Numbered from the stretch's first letter, positions 8,662-18,237 are shown. The stretch is DNA of 64,000 bases from CABZJG01 sp902512685 (GCA_051201605.1 CP179201.1:62001-126000), one strand, 5' to 3'. The notes: generated by a model from the letters alone, not told the origin. Made by a program: numbers and translations.

Positions 8662-9268
8662 AGCCGTTCGAAAGCAGTTGGTAATTATGCTGAAAGAGCC
8701 TAGGCTCGGGCGGGTAAAAACGCGTCTGGGCCGCGATATTGGAATGGTTCGGGCGGTTTGGTGGTATCGTCATCAAGCCTTGCGGACTATCCGCTGCCTT
8801 GACGATCGCAGATGGCATCTTGTTTTAGCAATTTCCCCAGATATCCAGGTCATCAAAAGTCGGTTTTGGCCAACCCACCTTAAAAAAATTCCTCAGGGCG
8901 GAGGAAGCTTGGGTATGCGGATGAGTAAGATATTTGACCAATTGCCTCCGGGCCCTGTTTGTATAATTGGCTCGGACATTCCGGCTATAACGCGCCATCA
9001 TATAGTGCGGGCATTTGATGGGCTTGGGAAAAATGAATGGGTTTTTGGCCCGTCTATAGATGGTGGATATTGGTTGGTTGGGGCAAAGCGCGTCTCTGCA
9101 GTGCCGCAAGGGCTGTTTCAGGGCGTTCGCTGGTCCACAGCCCACGCCCTTTCAGATTCGAGAAGAACCATTCAAAGCAACCGTGTGGCCTTTCTTGATC
9201 AATTAGCAGATGTTGATCGAGGCAGTGACCTGAAAAAGAAAGTACTTCTTCAAAGAAAAAGCCATTGA
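8651..9268 (+). CDS. DUF2064 / TIGR04282-like glycosyltransferase-family protein
   Basis: A 205-residue protein with a nucleotide-sugar transferase-like fold of the type annotated as DUF2064. Conserved features are KEPRLGRVKTRLG near the N-terminus (nucleotide-binding), IGSDIPAI near residue 110 and PSIDGGYWLVG near residue 136. The start is a TTG that overlaps dapE by 11 bases; the first ATG (codon 13) would cut into the first beta strand LVIMLKEP, so the TTG is preferred. The family is sometimes linked to arsenosugar synthesis, but nothing here supports that; the cellular role is open. Confidence 0.82.
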   Translation: MRHKAVRKQLVIMLKEPRLGRVKTRLGRDIGMVRAVWWYRHQALRTIRCLDDRRWHLVLAISPDIQVIKSRFWPTHLKKIPQGGGSLGMRMSKIFDQLPPGPVCIIGSDIPAITRHHIVRAFDGLGKNEWVFGPSIDGGYWLVGAKRVSAVPQGLFQGVRWSTAHALSDSRRTIQSNRVAFLDQLADVDRGSDLKKKVLLQRKSH

Positions 9269-9317
9269 AGTATGAATTGTCGGTGACGAGATTTGCTTTC
9301 CATGTTAGGCGTCGAAA

Positions 9318-11567
9318 ATGAGCAAGCCCCCAAATAAAGCTGATATTATTGCTTGGATTTCTGCAAACCCAATGCAGATAGGTAGACGCGATATAGCGAA
9401 AGCCTTTGGTATAAAAGGATCAGGAAAGATTAAACTAAAGCGCATCCTAAAAGAGATGGAAAGTGAAGGGGTTTATGGAGCTACCGAGAAAGACAACCAG
9501 GCTATGCAGCAAATCGACAGCCAACTCCCTCCAGTTAGTGTTTTAAGTGTTGCTGAAATAGATGAAAACGGCGATTTATTTGCGACACCCGTAGACTGGC
9601 AGCAAGAAGATACACCGCCACGCATCTTGATGGCAATAGGCCCCGAAGCGATACCTCTTGGGGTTGGTGACCAAATTCTTGCTCGAGTAACGCCCATTTC
9701 TGACCAAGAGTATCAATATGAGGCGAAACTCATCAGGCGTAAAGAAAAAGCTCAAATTAAAACCTTAGGGGTTTACCGTTTAAGGGGTGCAATAGGCCGA
9801 ATTGTACCTATTGATAAATCAGGTAAAGAATGGCGTGTAGCAACAGCAGACGCAAACGGAGCCAAAGATGGCGAATTGGTTGAGGCCGTAAGATCAGGTT
9901 CAAAATCGCGCTTGGGCTTGCAGCGAGCAAGGGTTGTGCGGCGTTTAGGAAACCCTTCTGCACCAAAGGCAGTTTCGTTGATTGCTATACATCAACACAA
10001 CATCCCAGATACATTTTCCGAGCAAGTTCTTGAGGAGGCGAGAGTAAGTGGCCAACGAAAGCTGGTCGAACATGAGGATCTTTGCCATCTTCCATTTGTA
10101 ACAATTGATCCGGAGGGTGCGCGCGATCATGATGATGCTGTTTTTGCGCAAGCCGATAGCGATCGAGATAATATGGGCGGTCATTTAATCTGGGTGGCGA
10201 TCGCTGATGTTGCGCATTATGTTCGGCCTGGCACTGCGTTGAATGAAGCCGCCCGAAAGCGCGGGAATTCGACGTATTTTCCAGATCGGGTTGTTCCCAT
10301 GTTACCTGAGGCTTTGTCGGCAGATTTGTGCAGTTTGCACCAAGGGGCTAAACGGCCATGTTTGGTGGTATGCCTAAAAATAGACTCTAAAGGCAAAAAA
10401 ATTAACCATGAATTTCACCGAGCCATTATATGCTCGGTTTCTTCCCTGACATATGAGGAGGTTCAAAGGGGGATTGAGGGTGCTCCAAATGACAGGGTTT
10501 CAGCCTTATTAGACACTGTTATTAGCCCGCTCTATGCTGCATATTCCTCGCTTTGCTTTGAACGACAAGAACGACAACCGCTAGATCTTGAGCTTCCTGA
10601 GCGCGTGATCTGTCTTGATAAGAACGGAGATGTCACGAGCGTCAAATTCAAGGACCGTTTGGATGCGCATAGATTAATTGAAGAGTTTATGATTATGGCA
10701 AATGTTGCCGCCGCTGAATGTTTGGCTGCAAAAAAAGAGCCCTGCCTTTTTAGAATACACGAAGAGCCGGATAAAGAAAAAATTGAGGCTTTGCGAGACA
10801 CGGCACAATCAGTGGGATTAAATCTTGCAAAAGGCGCCGCGCTTCGAACAAGACACCTGAACCAGTTGCTTCGACAAGCAGAAGAACAAAAAGAAGCCGA
10901 ACTTTTGAGCATGTCCACTTTGAGAGCCATGACCCAAGCTTACTATAGTAGGGATAACTTTGGGCACTTTGGGTTAGCCCTGCAGGCCTATGCCCATTTT
11001 ACCTCACCAATTCGTCGATATGCAGACCTTGTGGTGCATCGAGCTCTAATCCGCGCTCATAAATGGGGTGAGGGCGGTTTAACCCACGAAGAGGAAGAAC
11101 TTTTATCAGAAACAGCAAGTCAAATTTCCATATCCGAGCGCCGCTCTATGTCTGCAGAGCGAGATACGTTGGACCGTTATCTGGCGATTTACCTTTCTGA
11201 GAAAATCGGCAATGAATTTTCAGGGCGCATTAGTGGTGTTGTGAAGTTTGGCGTGTTTGTCCGGCTTGATGGGAGTGGAGCCGAGGGGCTTGTTCCAGTT
11301 AGATCTCTAGGGTGGGAATATTTTACTCTAGAGAACAAATTGAACCGTTTAGTCGGGACCGAGACTGGACTTAAGCTGTCTTTGGGTCAAAATGTATCCG
11401 TTCGCTTAACTGAAGTGACTTCTGAAAGTGGCGGGATAATTTTTGAATTGCTCAATGTAGAGGGTTTGGCCCTTCCTTCTAGGCGCGGGGGTAAATCAAG
11501 ACCAAGGAAGCGTGGAGTTCATATAAATAAACGGGCGTCCAAGAAAAAACGAAATAAGGCTCCATAA
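9318..11567 (+). CDS. rnr: Ribonuclease R
   Basis: A processive 3'-5' exoribonuclease that degrades structured RNA, 749 residues. Domains in order: N-terminal winged-helix (ISANPMQIGRRDIAKAFGI), cold-shock OB folds to about residue 240, RNB catalytic domain with IDPEGARDHDDAV near 262 carrying the metal-binding Asp residues, FTSPIRRYADLVVHR near 560, an S1 domain from about residue 640 (FSGRISGVVKFGVFVRL), and a Lys/Arg-rich tail typical of RNase R. It lies downstream of the DUF2064 gene, with a 49-base gap. An AT-rich 170-bp gap follows, before the convergent aldehyde dehydrogenase gene. Confidence 0.97.
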   Translation: MSKPPNKADIIAWISANPMQIGRRDIAKAFGIKGSGKIKLKRILKEMESEGVYGATEKDNQAMQQIDSQLPPVSVLSVAEIDENGDLFATPVDWQQEDTPPRILMAIGPEAIPLGVGDQILARVTPISDQEYQYEAKLIRRKEKAQIKTLGVYRLRGAIGRIVPIDKSGKEWRVATADANGAKDGELVEAVRSGSKSRLGLQRARVVRRLGNPSAPKAVSLIAIHQHNIPDTFSEQVLEEARVSGQRKLVEHEDLCHLPFVTIDPEGARDHDDAVFAQADSDRDNMGGHLIWVAIADVAHYVRPGTALNEAARKRGNSTYFPDRVVPMLPEALSADLCSLHQGAKRPCLVVCLKIDSKGKKINHEFHRAIICSVSSLTYEEVQRGIEGAPNDRVSALLDTVISPLYAAYSSLCFERQERQPLDLELPERVICLDKNGDVTSVKFKDRLDAHRLIEEFMIMANVAAAECLAAKKEPCLFRIHEEPDKEKIEALRDTAQSVGLNLAKGAALRTRHLNQLLRQAEEQKEAELLSMSTLRAMTQAYYSRDNFGHFGLALQAYAHFTSPIRRYADLVVHRALIRAHKWGEGGLTHEEEELLSETASQISISERRSMSAERDTLDRYLAIYLSEKIGNEFSGRISGVVKFGVFVRLDGSGAEGLVPVRSLGWEYFTLENKLNRLVGTETGLKLSLGQNVSVRLTEVTSESGGIIFELLNVEGLALPSRRGGKSRPRKRGVHINKRASKKKRNKAP

Positions 11568-11740
11568 CAAAAAAAACTGCCCAAATTAAAAAATTTAATT
11601 CATTATTTCATTATCTTAAAAGCATCTATTAAAGTATCACTTTAACTTTCGTGTATTCTAATACTCATCAAGTAATGGTATGCTCCGCACTCATTTGAAG
11701 ACTAAAAAAGATAATTACAGATCCAAAAAACCGGTTGCGA

Positions 11741-14095
11741 TTACCCTTCGCCGAAAGGTATCCAAATTGTTTTGGTTTCCGTCGCAGCAGATAAAAAAGA
11801 CTGAAAATCATCGTTTTTTTGCCAGTTTTTCTCGCGACCGTAATTGACCCAAGTCCGCTTTAAATTAAAGGCGGCACTGGTCTCCACCAATTTAGAAATA
11901 TCAGTAGAGGAGAAACACCAAACCGCGTCGATATCCATATGAGTTGATACCGGCTTAGCTAGGTCAGCATGTGATCCCGTTAAAATATTCACTACACCAG
12001 CAGGAATGTCGGAAGTATCAAGTATTTGATAAAAATCTGTTGCAATAAGTGGCGCTGCCTCTGAGCAAATAAGGATCATCCTATTTCCCATAGACAGCCC
12101 GGCAGCTATTGTCGAAACCAGCCCAAGAAGCGAAAAACCATCTGAGCAAAAGACACCGATTGTTCCGACTGGTTCATTTACCGATAGTGCAAGACCGCGA
12201 ATGGGTACATTTCGAACGTCACCGTCATGTTTATCTGACCAAGCTGCAAAATTAAATATGCGCTTTATGCTTTCCTCAACTTCAACAAGACCATTATTTT
12301 GACCCGAATAGGCATCCAGTTTTTCTGCAAACTCTGCGCTGCGTGCAGAAAGATTTTCAGCCAAATAGTAGAGAATTTGTGCCCTTAAGTGGCCAGATGT
12401 GGTCGACCAGTTTGCCGCTTTTTGCGCAGCCTCAACAGCATTACGAACATCTTTGCGATTGGCAACTGGTATTTGCCCCAGTAGGTTTCCTTTGAAATCG
12501 TAGGTTGGTTTATAGTAGCCACCATCTGGCCTGGACTGTTTTCCGCCGATGTATAACTTTGCCGTGCGATCAAGCGCTGGTGCTATTTTGCTGCTTTCGG
12601 TAGAAGCCAAGTTTATAGGGGCCAATTTGCCCGATGTTGGTTCTAGCCTAGGTTTTGTATAGGGGACGAGCCCTTCCCAGCCGCCTTCACGTCCAAATCC
12701 ACTTTCTCTAAAACCACCAAACCCCGCTGAGGCATCAAACATATTGGTGCCATTAATCCAAATAACCCCTGCCTTTATTTTTGGAGCCAACCCAAGGCAG
12801 AGGTTTATATTCTCACTCCAAATAGATGCCGCCAAGCCATATCGAGTGTTGTTTGCCAATTGAATAGCCTCGGCGGGGGTTCTAAAGGTGGTTGAAACGA
12901 GAACAGGTCCAAAAATTTCATTTTGCATTAATGGATTTGATGTTTCTAAATCGGTAATTAATGTAGGAGGGTAGTAACACCCCTTTGTCGGTAAGTCGGT
13001 ATTTGATTGAAAAATTGTATCCGGTGCATTTTCCCGAACCATCTGATCAATGCTATCCAGTTGAACTTGGTCCACGATTGCACCCATATCAATGGATTTA
13101 TCCAATGGATCGCCTATACGGAGCTTTTGCATACGGGCTTTAATTTTAGAAAATAAGCGTTCAGAAACACCTTCCTGAACCAATAGTCGCGACCCAGCGC
13201 AACACACCTGGCCTTGATTAAACCAGATAGCATCCACAAGACCTTCAACGGCACTATCCAAATCCGCATCATCGAAAACGATAAAGGGTGATTTTCCACC
13301 AAGCTCAAGCGTGAGGGATTTACCGGTTCCAGCGGTGGCTTGGCGAATTTTCTTGCCAACATCAGTTGATCCGGTAAAGGCGATTTTATCAACATCACTG
13401 TGCTTGACAATCATTTCGCCAACCGCCCCATCACCAGTTATAATATTCACAACGCCTTTGGGTATTCCGGCCTGTTGGCACATTTCGCAAAACAAAAGAG
13501 CGGTCAAAGAAGTAAACTCGGCGGGCTTAAGAACAACAGTATTTCCCATAGCCAAAGCGGGCGCAATTTTCCAAGAAAGCATTAGTAAGGGAAAATTCCA
13601 TGGAATAATTTGTCCACAAACACCAATGGCTTTTTTATCTGGCATTTTTTCGGCCATTAATTGGGCCATCCCTGCGTGGTAATAAAAATGGCGCTGGGCC
13701 AGAGGGATATCAATGTCTCGCGATTCACGGATGGGTTTTCCGTTTTCCATTGTTTCCAAAGTTGCGAAAAGGCGGCTGTTCTTTTGAAGCAACCTTGCCA
13801 AGGCGTAAAGGCGCCGCGCCCGCTCATGCCCGTCAAGGCTTTCCCACGCGGGTTGCGCCATTTTAGCCGCTGAAACCGCTCTATTCACGATACTTTCCGA
13901 ACCCTGGGCGATCAGAGCGAGAGTTTCATTGGTGGCTGGATTAAGAGATTCAAAGTGACCCGATCCTTTGCAAAACGAGCCATCAATAAAGTGCCCAAAT
14001 TTGCGGTTGTGCTGATCAAGCCAACTGATTGCTTCTTCCACGTTTTCGGGGGCTTTGCCGTAGTCCATAGTTTCAAGAATGTCTTTAATGGTCAT
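11741..14095 (-). CDS. Double-domain aldehyde dehydrogenase, ALDH16 type
   Basis: 784 residues formed by two aldehyde dehydrogenase domains. The N-terminal domain (about 1-490) is complete: IIPWNFPLLML for NAD binding, LELGGKSP with the general-base Glu near 265, and QGQVCCAGSR with the catalytic Cys near 298. The C-terminal domain (about 510-784) has the fold pattern (EPVGTIGVF) but no catalytic Cys motif. This matches ALDH16, whose bacterial form was crystallised from the roseobacter Loktanella. It follows deoC with a 19-base gap on the same strand, so its likely substrate is the acetaldehyde that DeoC releases; this is inferred from context. Confidence 0.92.
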   Translation of the reverse strand: MTIKDILETMDYGKAPENVEEAISWLDQHNRKFGHFIDGSFCKGSGHFESLNPATNETLALIAQGSESIVNRAVSAAKMAQPAWESLDGHERARRLYALARLLQKNSRLFATLETMENGKPIRESRDIDIPLAQRHFYYHAGMAQLMAEKMPDKKAIGVCGQIIPWNFPLLMLSWKIAPALAMGNTVVLKPAEFTSLTALLFCEMCQQAGIPKGVVNIITGDGAVGEMIVKHSDVDKIAFTGSTDVGKKIRQATAGTGKSLTLELGGKSPFIVFDDADLDSAVEGLVDAIWFNQGQVCCAGSRLLVQEGVSERLFSKIKARMQKLRIGDPLDKSIDMGAIVDQVQLDSIDQMVRENAPDTIFQSNTDLPTKGCYYPPTLITDLETSNPLMQNEIFGPVLVSTTFRTPAEAIQLANNTRYGLAASIWSENINLCLGLAPKIKAGVIWINGTNMFDASAGFGGFRESGFGREGGWEGLVPYTKPRLEPTSGKLAPINLASTESSKIAPALDRTAKLYIGGKQSRPDGGYYKPTYDFKGNLLGQIPVANRKDVRNAVEAAQKAANWSTTSGHLRAQILYYLAENLSARSAEFAEKLDAYSGQNNGLVEVEESIKRIFNFAAWSDKHDGDVRNVPIRGLALSVNEPVGTIGVFCSDGFSLLGLVSTIAAGLSMGNRMILICSEAAPLIATDFYQILDTSDIPAGVVNILTGSHADLAKPVSTHMDIDAVWCFSSTDISKLVETSAAFNLKRTWVNYGREKNWQKNDDFQSFLSAATETKTIWIPFGEG

Positions 14096-14114
14096 TTTAT
14101 GTCCACTGCAATTA

Positions 14115-15092
14115 TTAAGCTATCGGATGCCGATAGTTTGCCGAATAGGCTCCGGTTGTTTGATGTTCTAGCTGTCGTTCAATGTCGTTCAAAAGTGAAG
14201 AGGCTCCGAACCTGAATAAATCAGGCTCTAACCAGCGATTTCCAAGCTCTTCCTTTATTAAAGACAAGTATGTTAGAGCCTCTTTTGCTTTGGAAATACC
14301 ACCTGCAGGTTTATATCCTATGGAAATACCTGTGCGTTCATAATAGTCGCGAATTGCGCGCACCATTACCAAGGATACAGGGAGCGTCGCATTGACACTT
14401 TCCTTGCCTGTAGAGGTTTTGATAAAATCCGCACCGGCCATCATGCAAACCATAGATGCGCGAGCTACATTTCGAAGACTTCCCAATTCGCCGGTCGCCA
14501 AAATTGCTTTAACATGGGCATCACCGCAGGCTGAGCGAAAACAACGCATTTCTTCATAAAGGGCTTTCCAGTCTTGCGTGAGGACGTGGCGGCGTGAAAT
14601 TACAATATCAATTTCGTTTGCTCCAGCAGTGACGCTGGCCTCAATTTCAGCAATTCGCAAATTAAATGGTGTTAATCCAGCTGGAAAACCAGTCGATACA
14701 GCAGCAACAGGAATTCCAGAACCTGCCAATGCTTGTGCGGCTGTTTTGACCATATCATGATATACACAAACCGCCGCTGTAGAGATTTGTGGGGCATCTA
14801 ATGCCAGCAACAGATTGCGGCTTACGGGCTGCTTGGCTTTTTCACACAGCCTTCTGACACGAGATGCGGTGTCGTCTCCAGAAAGTGTTGTAAGGTCTAT
14901 GCAGCTTATCGCTCGCAGTAGCCAGCCAGTTTGATGGTCTTTTTTAACGGATCTTCTTGCAGCGAGAGAGTTTGCTCTACGCTCGATAGCTGATGTATTC
15001 GCTTGTGAGGACATTACCCAGTCAAGATCAAGTGGCAGACCCGGGTTCCGCTTCAATGTATTTGTTTTGAGGTTTGCATTTAGCGAATTCAT
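14115..15092 (-). CDS. deoC: Deoxyribose-phosphate aldolase
   Basis: Splits 2-deoxy-D-ribose 5-phosphate into glyceraldehyde 3-phosphate and acetaldehyde. ADFIKTSTGKES near residue 210 carries the Schiff-base Lys, ANEIDIVISRR the conserved Asp, and GYKPAGGIS the proton-relay Lys. The protein has a long N-terminal extension (about 50 residues) before the TIM barrel, as in other alphaproteobacterial forms. The ATG at 15092 is used; an in-frame GTG lies at 15104, and neither has a clear ribosome site. It is the first gene of an operon with the ALDH16 gene and is divergent from the metal transporter operon. Confidence 0.95.
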   Translation of the reverse strand: MNSLNANLKTNTLKRNPGLPLDLDWVMSSQANTSAIERRANSLAARRSVKKDHQTGWLLRAISCIDLTTLSGDDTASRVRRLCEKAKQPVSRNLLLALDAPQISTAAVCVYHDMVKTAAQALAGSGIPVAAVSTGFPAGLTPFNLRIAEIEASVTAGANEIDIVISRRHVLTQDWKALYEEMRCFRSACGDAHVKAILATGELGSLRNVARASMVCMMAGADFIKTSTGKESVNATLPVSLVMVRAIRDYYERTGISIGYKPAGGISKAKEALTYLSLIKEELGNRWLEPDLFRFGASSLLNDIERQLEHQTTGAYSANYRHPIA

Positions 15093-15185
15093 TACACGAG
15101 ACACAATATTTTACTTATTTTTGCCGAACCCTGACACGCAATTCAGATATTGGCAAGTAACCCAACGGGAAAGAGTGGTTCTAAA

Positions 15186-15200
15186 TGCGAATAATTCGCA
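15186..15200. promoter_or_regulatory. 15-bp palindrome, candidate Fur-superfamily (Mur-type) operator
   Basis: TGCGAATAATTCGCA is a perfect 7-1-7 inverted repeat between deoC and the metal ABC operon, just upstream of the candidate promoter of the latter. Position and symmetry fit a Mur/Fur/Zur operator; manganese-responsive Mur is the usual regulator of sitABCD in alphaproteobacteria. The regulator is inferred. Confidence 0.6.
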
Positions 15201-15206
15201 GTTGCA

Positions 15207-15235
15207 TTGACTTTTGCGAATGACTCTCATATTCA
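15207..15235 (+). promoter_or_regulatory. Candidate sitABCD promoter with an overlapping TGA-N9-TCA box
   Basis: TTGACT at 15207-15212 and TATTCA at 15230-15235 are spaced by 17 bases and form a plausible sigma-70 promoter. TGA-N9-TCA at 15221-15235 fits the Iron-Rhodo box described for iron-responsive genes of Rhodobacteraceae, and overlaps the -10. Together with the palindrome at 15186 this suggests dual metal control; neither site is proven. Confidence 0.45.
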
Positions 15236-15263
15236 ATATAAGCGAACCAAAGGACATAATATT

Positions 15264-16220
15264 TTGAACCGTAGATTCTTTTTGGGCTCTTTAAGTGCAG
15301 CCTCAGGGATAACAGCGCTGCCTTTAGTGGGCAAAGAAATCGCCATTAACATTGTGGCGACTACCAGTATGATTGCAGACACAGCCCGCAGCATTGGCCA
15401 AGGGAGTGTGAAGGTTAAACCTCTAATGGGCCCCGGGATTGATCCCCATTCATACCGACACACAAGGAATGATATAGTCTCAATGACCAAGGCTGACCTG
15501 ACATTACGTCATGGGTTGGATTTGGAAACTCAAATGGAGGACTTCTTTGCGGATTTGTCCAGAAAGCGGTCTGTTGTAGCTGTTGCTAACACTATAAACC
15601 CACAAAAATTGCTCAACTATCCCGGCCAAACAGGACGATATGATCCGCATGTTTGGATGGATCCACTTTTGTGGACTTTGGTAACAGACCAGATAGCTTT
15701 AGCTTTGGCGAAAGAAAAACCCGAAAAAGAAGATCAGTTTCAAAAGACCGCTGCTCACTATAAGTCCAAATTAATCCAATTAAATGAATATGCCAAAACT
15801 GTACTAAATACGGTGCCAAATAAATCACGAGTTTTAATTACGGCACATGACGCTTTCGGGTATTTTGGAAAAACCTACGGATTTGATGTGATAGGTGTTC
15901 AGGGTATATCGACAAATTCCGAGGCAGGATTGTATCGCATTAAAGAAATCGTTGACCTGCTGGTCGAGCGTGAAATATCCGCAGTATTTGTTGAAAGCTC
16001 CGTGTCAGATCGAAATATGAGAGCTTTAATTGAGGGTGCGAATGCCAGAGGTCATAAAGTGTCTTTGGGCGGCGAGCTCTACTCTGACGCTATGGGTATC
16101 GAGGGCACCTATGAAGGCACTTACGTGGGAATGCTAGATCATAATATCACCACGATCGCCAAAGCTCTTGGTGGAAACCCGCCAGATCTTGGTTGGCAAG
16201 GAAAGTTAAAGGCAACCTAA
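15264..16220 (+). CDS. sitA: Metal ABC transporter substrate-binding protein (SitA/TroA type)
   Basis: Periplasmic metal-binding lipocalin-like cluster A-I protein that delivers Mn, Fe or Zn to the permease. The N-terminus NRRFFLGSLSAASG is a signal peptide with a twin-arginine look. Metal-ligand regions are visible: DPHSYRHT near residue 60, DPHVWMDP near 128, HDAFGYFG near 195, and a final acidic region EGTYEG. A TTG start at 15264 with an AAAGGA site upstream is preferred to the TTG at 15207, which would place the promoter and operator inside the gene. First gene of a four-gene operon. Metal specificity cannot be settled by eye. Confidence 0.9.
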   Translation: MNRRFFLGSLSAASGITALPLVGKEIAINIVATTSMIADTARSIGQGSVKVKPLMGPGIDPHSYRHTRNDIVSMTKADLTLRHGLDLETQMEDFFADLSRKRSVVAVANTINPQKLLNYPGQTGRYDPHVWMDPLLWTLVTDQIALALAKEKPEKEDQFQKTAAHYKSKLIQLNEYAKTVLNTVPNKSRVLITAHDAFGYFGKTYGFDVIGVQGISTNSEAGLYRIKEIVDLLVEREISAVFVESSVSDRNMRALIEGANARGHKVSLGGELYSDAMGIEGTYEGTYVGMLDHNITTIAKALGGNPPDLGWQGKLKAT

Positions 16221-16221
16221 A

Positions 16222-17025
16222 ATGACTAATTTTGCTTTGATTGCAGATAACGGCGCGTTTGTTGAAAAAAATGTGGACCTGGAATCCGCCGCCCTCAATA
16301 TTCAAGGAATGACGGTTTCTTATGGTTCGGAACCCGCTATATATTCTGTTGACTTTAATGTTGCGAAGGGCACGCTCACGGCAATTATTGGTCCAAACGG
16401 GGCAGGTAAATCAACGCTCCTTAAGGCAGTAATGGGAATTATTCCCACAGTGTCTGGCCAAGTTAGGTTTTTTGGAAAACCTCTTAGCAAAATGCGCCAT
16501 AGAATATCATATGTTCCCCAACGGGCCAGCGTCGACTGGGACTTCCCAGCAACCGTTAAAGATGTGGTTCTAATGGGCCTTTATCCCACCATAGGATTTT
16601 TCAAGCGCGCCAGACCCGTTCATTTAGACCATGTTCATTCCTGCTTGAGAAAAGTTGGAATGCAAGATTTTTCTGATCGCCAAATTGGTCAATTGTCAGG
16701 TGGCCAGCAACAGAGGGTATTTTTGGCCCGTGCCCTTGTTCAAAATGCCGATGTTTATCTGCTCGATGAGCCCCTAGCTGGGGTCGATGCCGCAACAGAA
16801 ACAGCAATTATTTCGGTTCTAAAAGATCTAAAAAAATCAGAAAAAACAGTCATAGTGGTTCACCACGACTTAAGTACAGTTAAAGATTATTTTGATCACG
16901 TGTTGTTCATCAACAAATCGCCTATTGCACAAGGACGGACAGCAAAAATTTTTACTGAAGAAAATCTATCAATTACTTATGGTGGACAGTTAAGCGCGGC
17001 CAAATCGGGCTTGGCCGGCGCATAA
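16222..17025 (+). CDS. sitB: Metal ABC transporter ATP-binding protein (SitB/MntB type)
   Basis: 267 residues with one ABC domain. Walker A is GPNGAGKST near residue 59, the Q-loop region is YVPQRASVDWDFP, the signature is LSGGQQQR near 160, and Walker B is VYLLDEPLAGVD. The VDWDFP segment after the Q-loop is characteristic of manganese/iron transporters of the Sit/Mnt/Tro group, as opposed to ZnuC. It has an unusual N-terminal extension of about 25 residues before the first strand. The gene starts 1 base after sitA ends and is immediately followed by the first permease gene. Confidence 0.93.
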   Translation: MTNFALIADNGAFVEKNVDLESAALNIQGMTVSYGSEPAIYSVDFNVAKGTLTAIIGPNGAGKSTLLKAVMGIIPTVSGQVRFFGKPLSKMRHRISYVPQRASVDWDFPATVKDVVLMGLYPTIGFFKRARPVHLDHVHSCLRKVGMQDFSDRQIGQLSGGQQQRVFLARALVQNADVYLLDEPLAGVDAATETAIISVLKDLKKSEKTVIVVHHDLSTVKDYFDHVLFINKSPIAQGRTAKIFTEENLSITYGGQLSAAKSGLAGA

Positions 17026-18237
17026 ATGCTGTGGTCTGCCCTCAGCTTAACACTTGGATATAATGCGACCCTTGTTACACTTGGCGCCACACTTTTAGGT
17101 ATCGCCACTGGAATATCAGGAACTTTTCTCTACCTGCGCAAAAACGCATTGATAAGTGATGCAATTTCACACGCAACATTACCGGGTCTTGGTGCGGCAT
17201 TTTTGCTTATGACTGGTGCTGGGTTGGATGGACGAAATTTAATAGGATTATTAGGTGGATCCGCTATTAGTGCAGCCTTGGGTCTAATGATTGTAACCTG
17301 GCTGACAACAAAAACACGTCTCTCCCAAGATGCAGCTATCGGCTCAGTTTTATCGGTTTTCTTCGCCTTTGGTGTTGTTCTATTGACAGTGATCCAAGCC
17401 CTACCTGCTGGACGGCAAGCCGGACTAGAAACCTTCCTATTGGGCTCTACTGCCGGAATGCTTTTTAACGATGCAGTTTTAATATTAGTACTTGGGGCAA
17501 TAACTACCTCTATTTTGGTTCTATTTAGGCGACCAATAATATTGGTTTCTTTTGATTCCACATATGCCCAAACTTTGGGTATTTCACCCCAAAAAACAGA
17601 CTATCTTGTTCTCGCTGTTGCGCTTGCTGTTACGGTGATCGGCATGAAGATCGCTGGTTTGATCCTCATTGTTGCATTATTGATTATTGCGCCTGTAGCG
17701 GCCAGATTTTGGAGTGAAAAAAGCGATACAATAATATTGATTTCTGCTATTTTTGGTGGGCTATCTGGGTATCTTGGAGCTGCAATCTCCGCGACGGCCC
17801 CAGGGCTTCCCACCGGTCCAATTATTGTTCTCTGCAGCTTTGTTTTGTTTTTGGTGTCATTTTTACTGGCACCGAGGCGCGGAGTTTTAGCTGCCGCGCG
17901 TTCTTTTTGGGTTTTCCAAAGAACCGTTCACATGACCCAAGGATTACTTTCAATTGCCCAAAACCAACCAATTTATGAACCCAAAACCAAACGAATTCTG
18001 CAAAGGCGTGGTTTTATTCGGGCTGATGGAGTGGCCACACAAGCTGGCCGCGCCCTTGCAGCCAAGACCCTATTAAATGAACGCCGATGGTCTTTTTGGC
18101 GCAACAAAATGCAGCAAACCGGGGACCTTGATGAATCCATCGTTTATAGTTTGGTCAGCATTGAAACAAAACTTACGCACGATCAAATTGAAAGCATTGA
18201 TCGAGGCCTTTCTGAAGAGCAGCAGGAAAGAGTGTAA
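17026..18237 (+). CDS. sitC: Metal ABC transporter permease with C-terminal regulator-like domain (SitC/TroC type)
   Basis: 403 residues. The first 290 form the multi-span cluster A-I permease, with the conserved SDAISHATLPGLG segment near residue 42. The C-terminal 110 residues are soluble and charged; LQRRGFIRADGVATQAGRAL looks like the winged-helix end of DtxR/MntR-type regulators, an architecture known for TroC-like permeases. The extension faces the cytoplasm by prediction and might sense metal or modulate transport. It follows sitB with no gap, and its stop codon overlaps the sitD start by one base. Confidence 0.9.
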   Translation: MLWSALSLTLGYNATLVTLGATLLGIATGISGTFLYLRKNALISDAISHATLPGLGAAFLLMTGAGLDGRNLIGLLGGSAISAALGLMIVTWLTTKTRLSQDAAIGSVLSVFFAFGVVLLTVIQALPAGRQAGLETFLLGSTAGMLFNDAVLILVLGAITTSILVLFRRPIILVSFDSTYAQTLGISPQKTDYLVLAVALAVTVIGMKIAGLILIVALLIIAPVAARFWSEKSDTIILISAIFGGLSGYLGAAISATAPGLPTGPIIVLCSFVLFLVSFLLAPRRGVLAAARSFWVFQRTVHMTQGLLSIAQNQPIYEPKTKRILQRRGFIRADGVATQAGRALAAKTLLNERRWSFWRNKMQQTGDLDESIVYSLVSIETKLTHDQIESIDRGLSEEQQERV

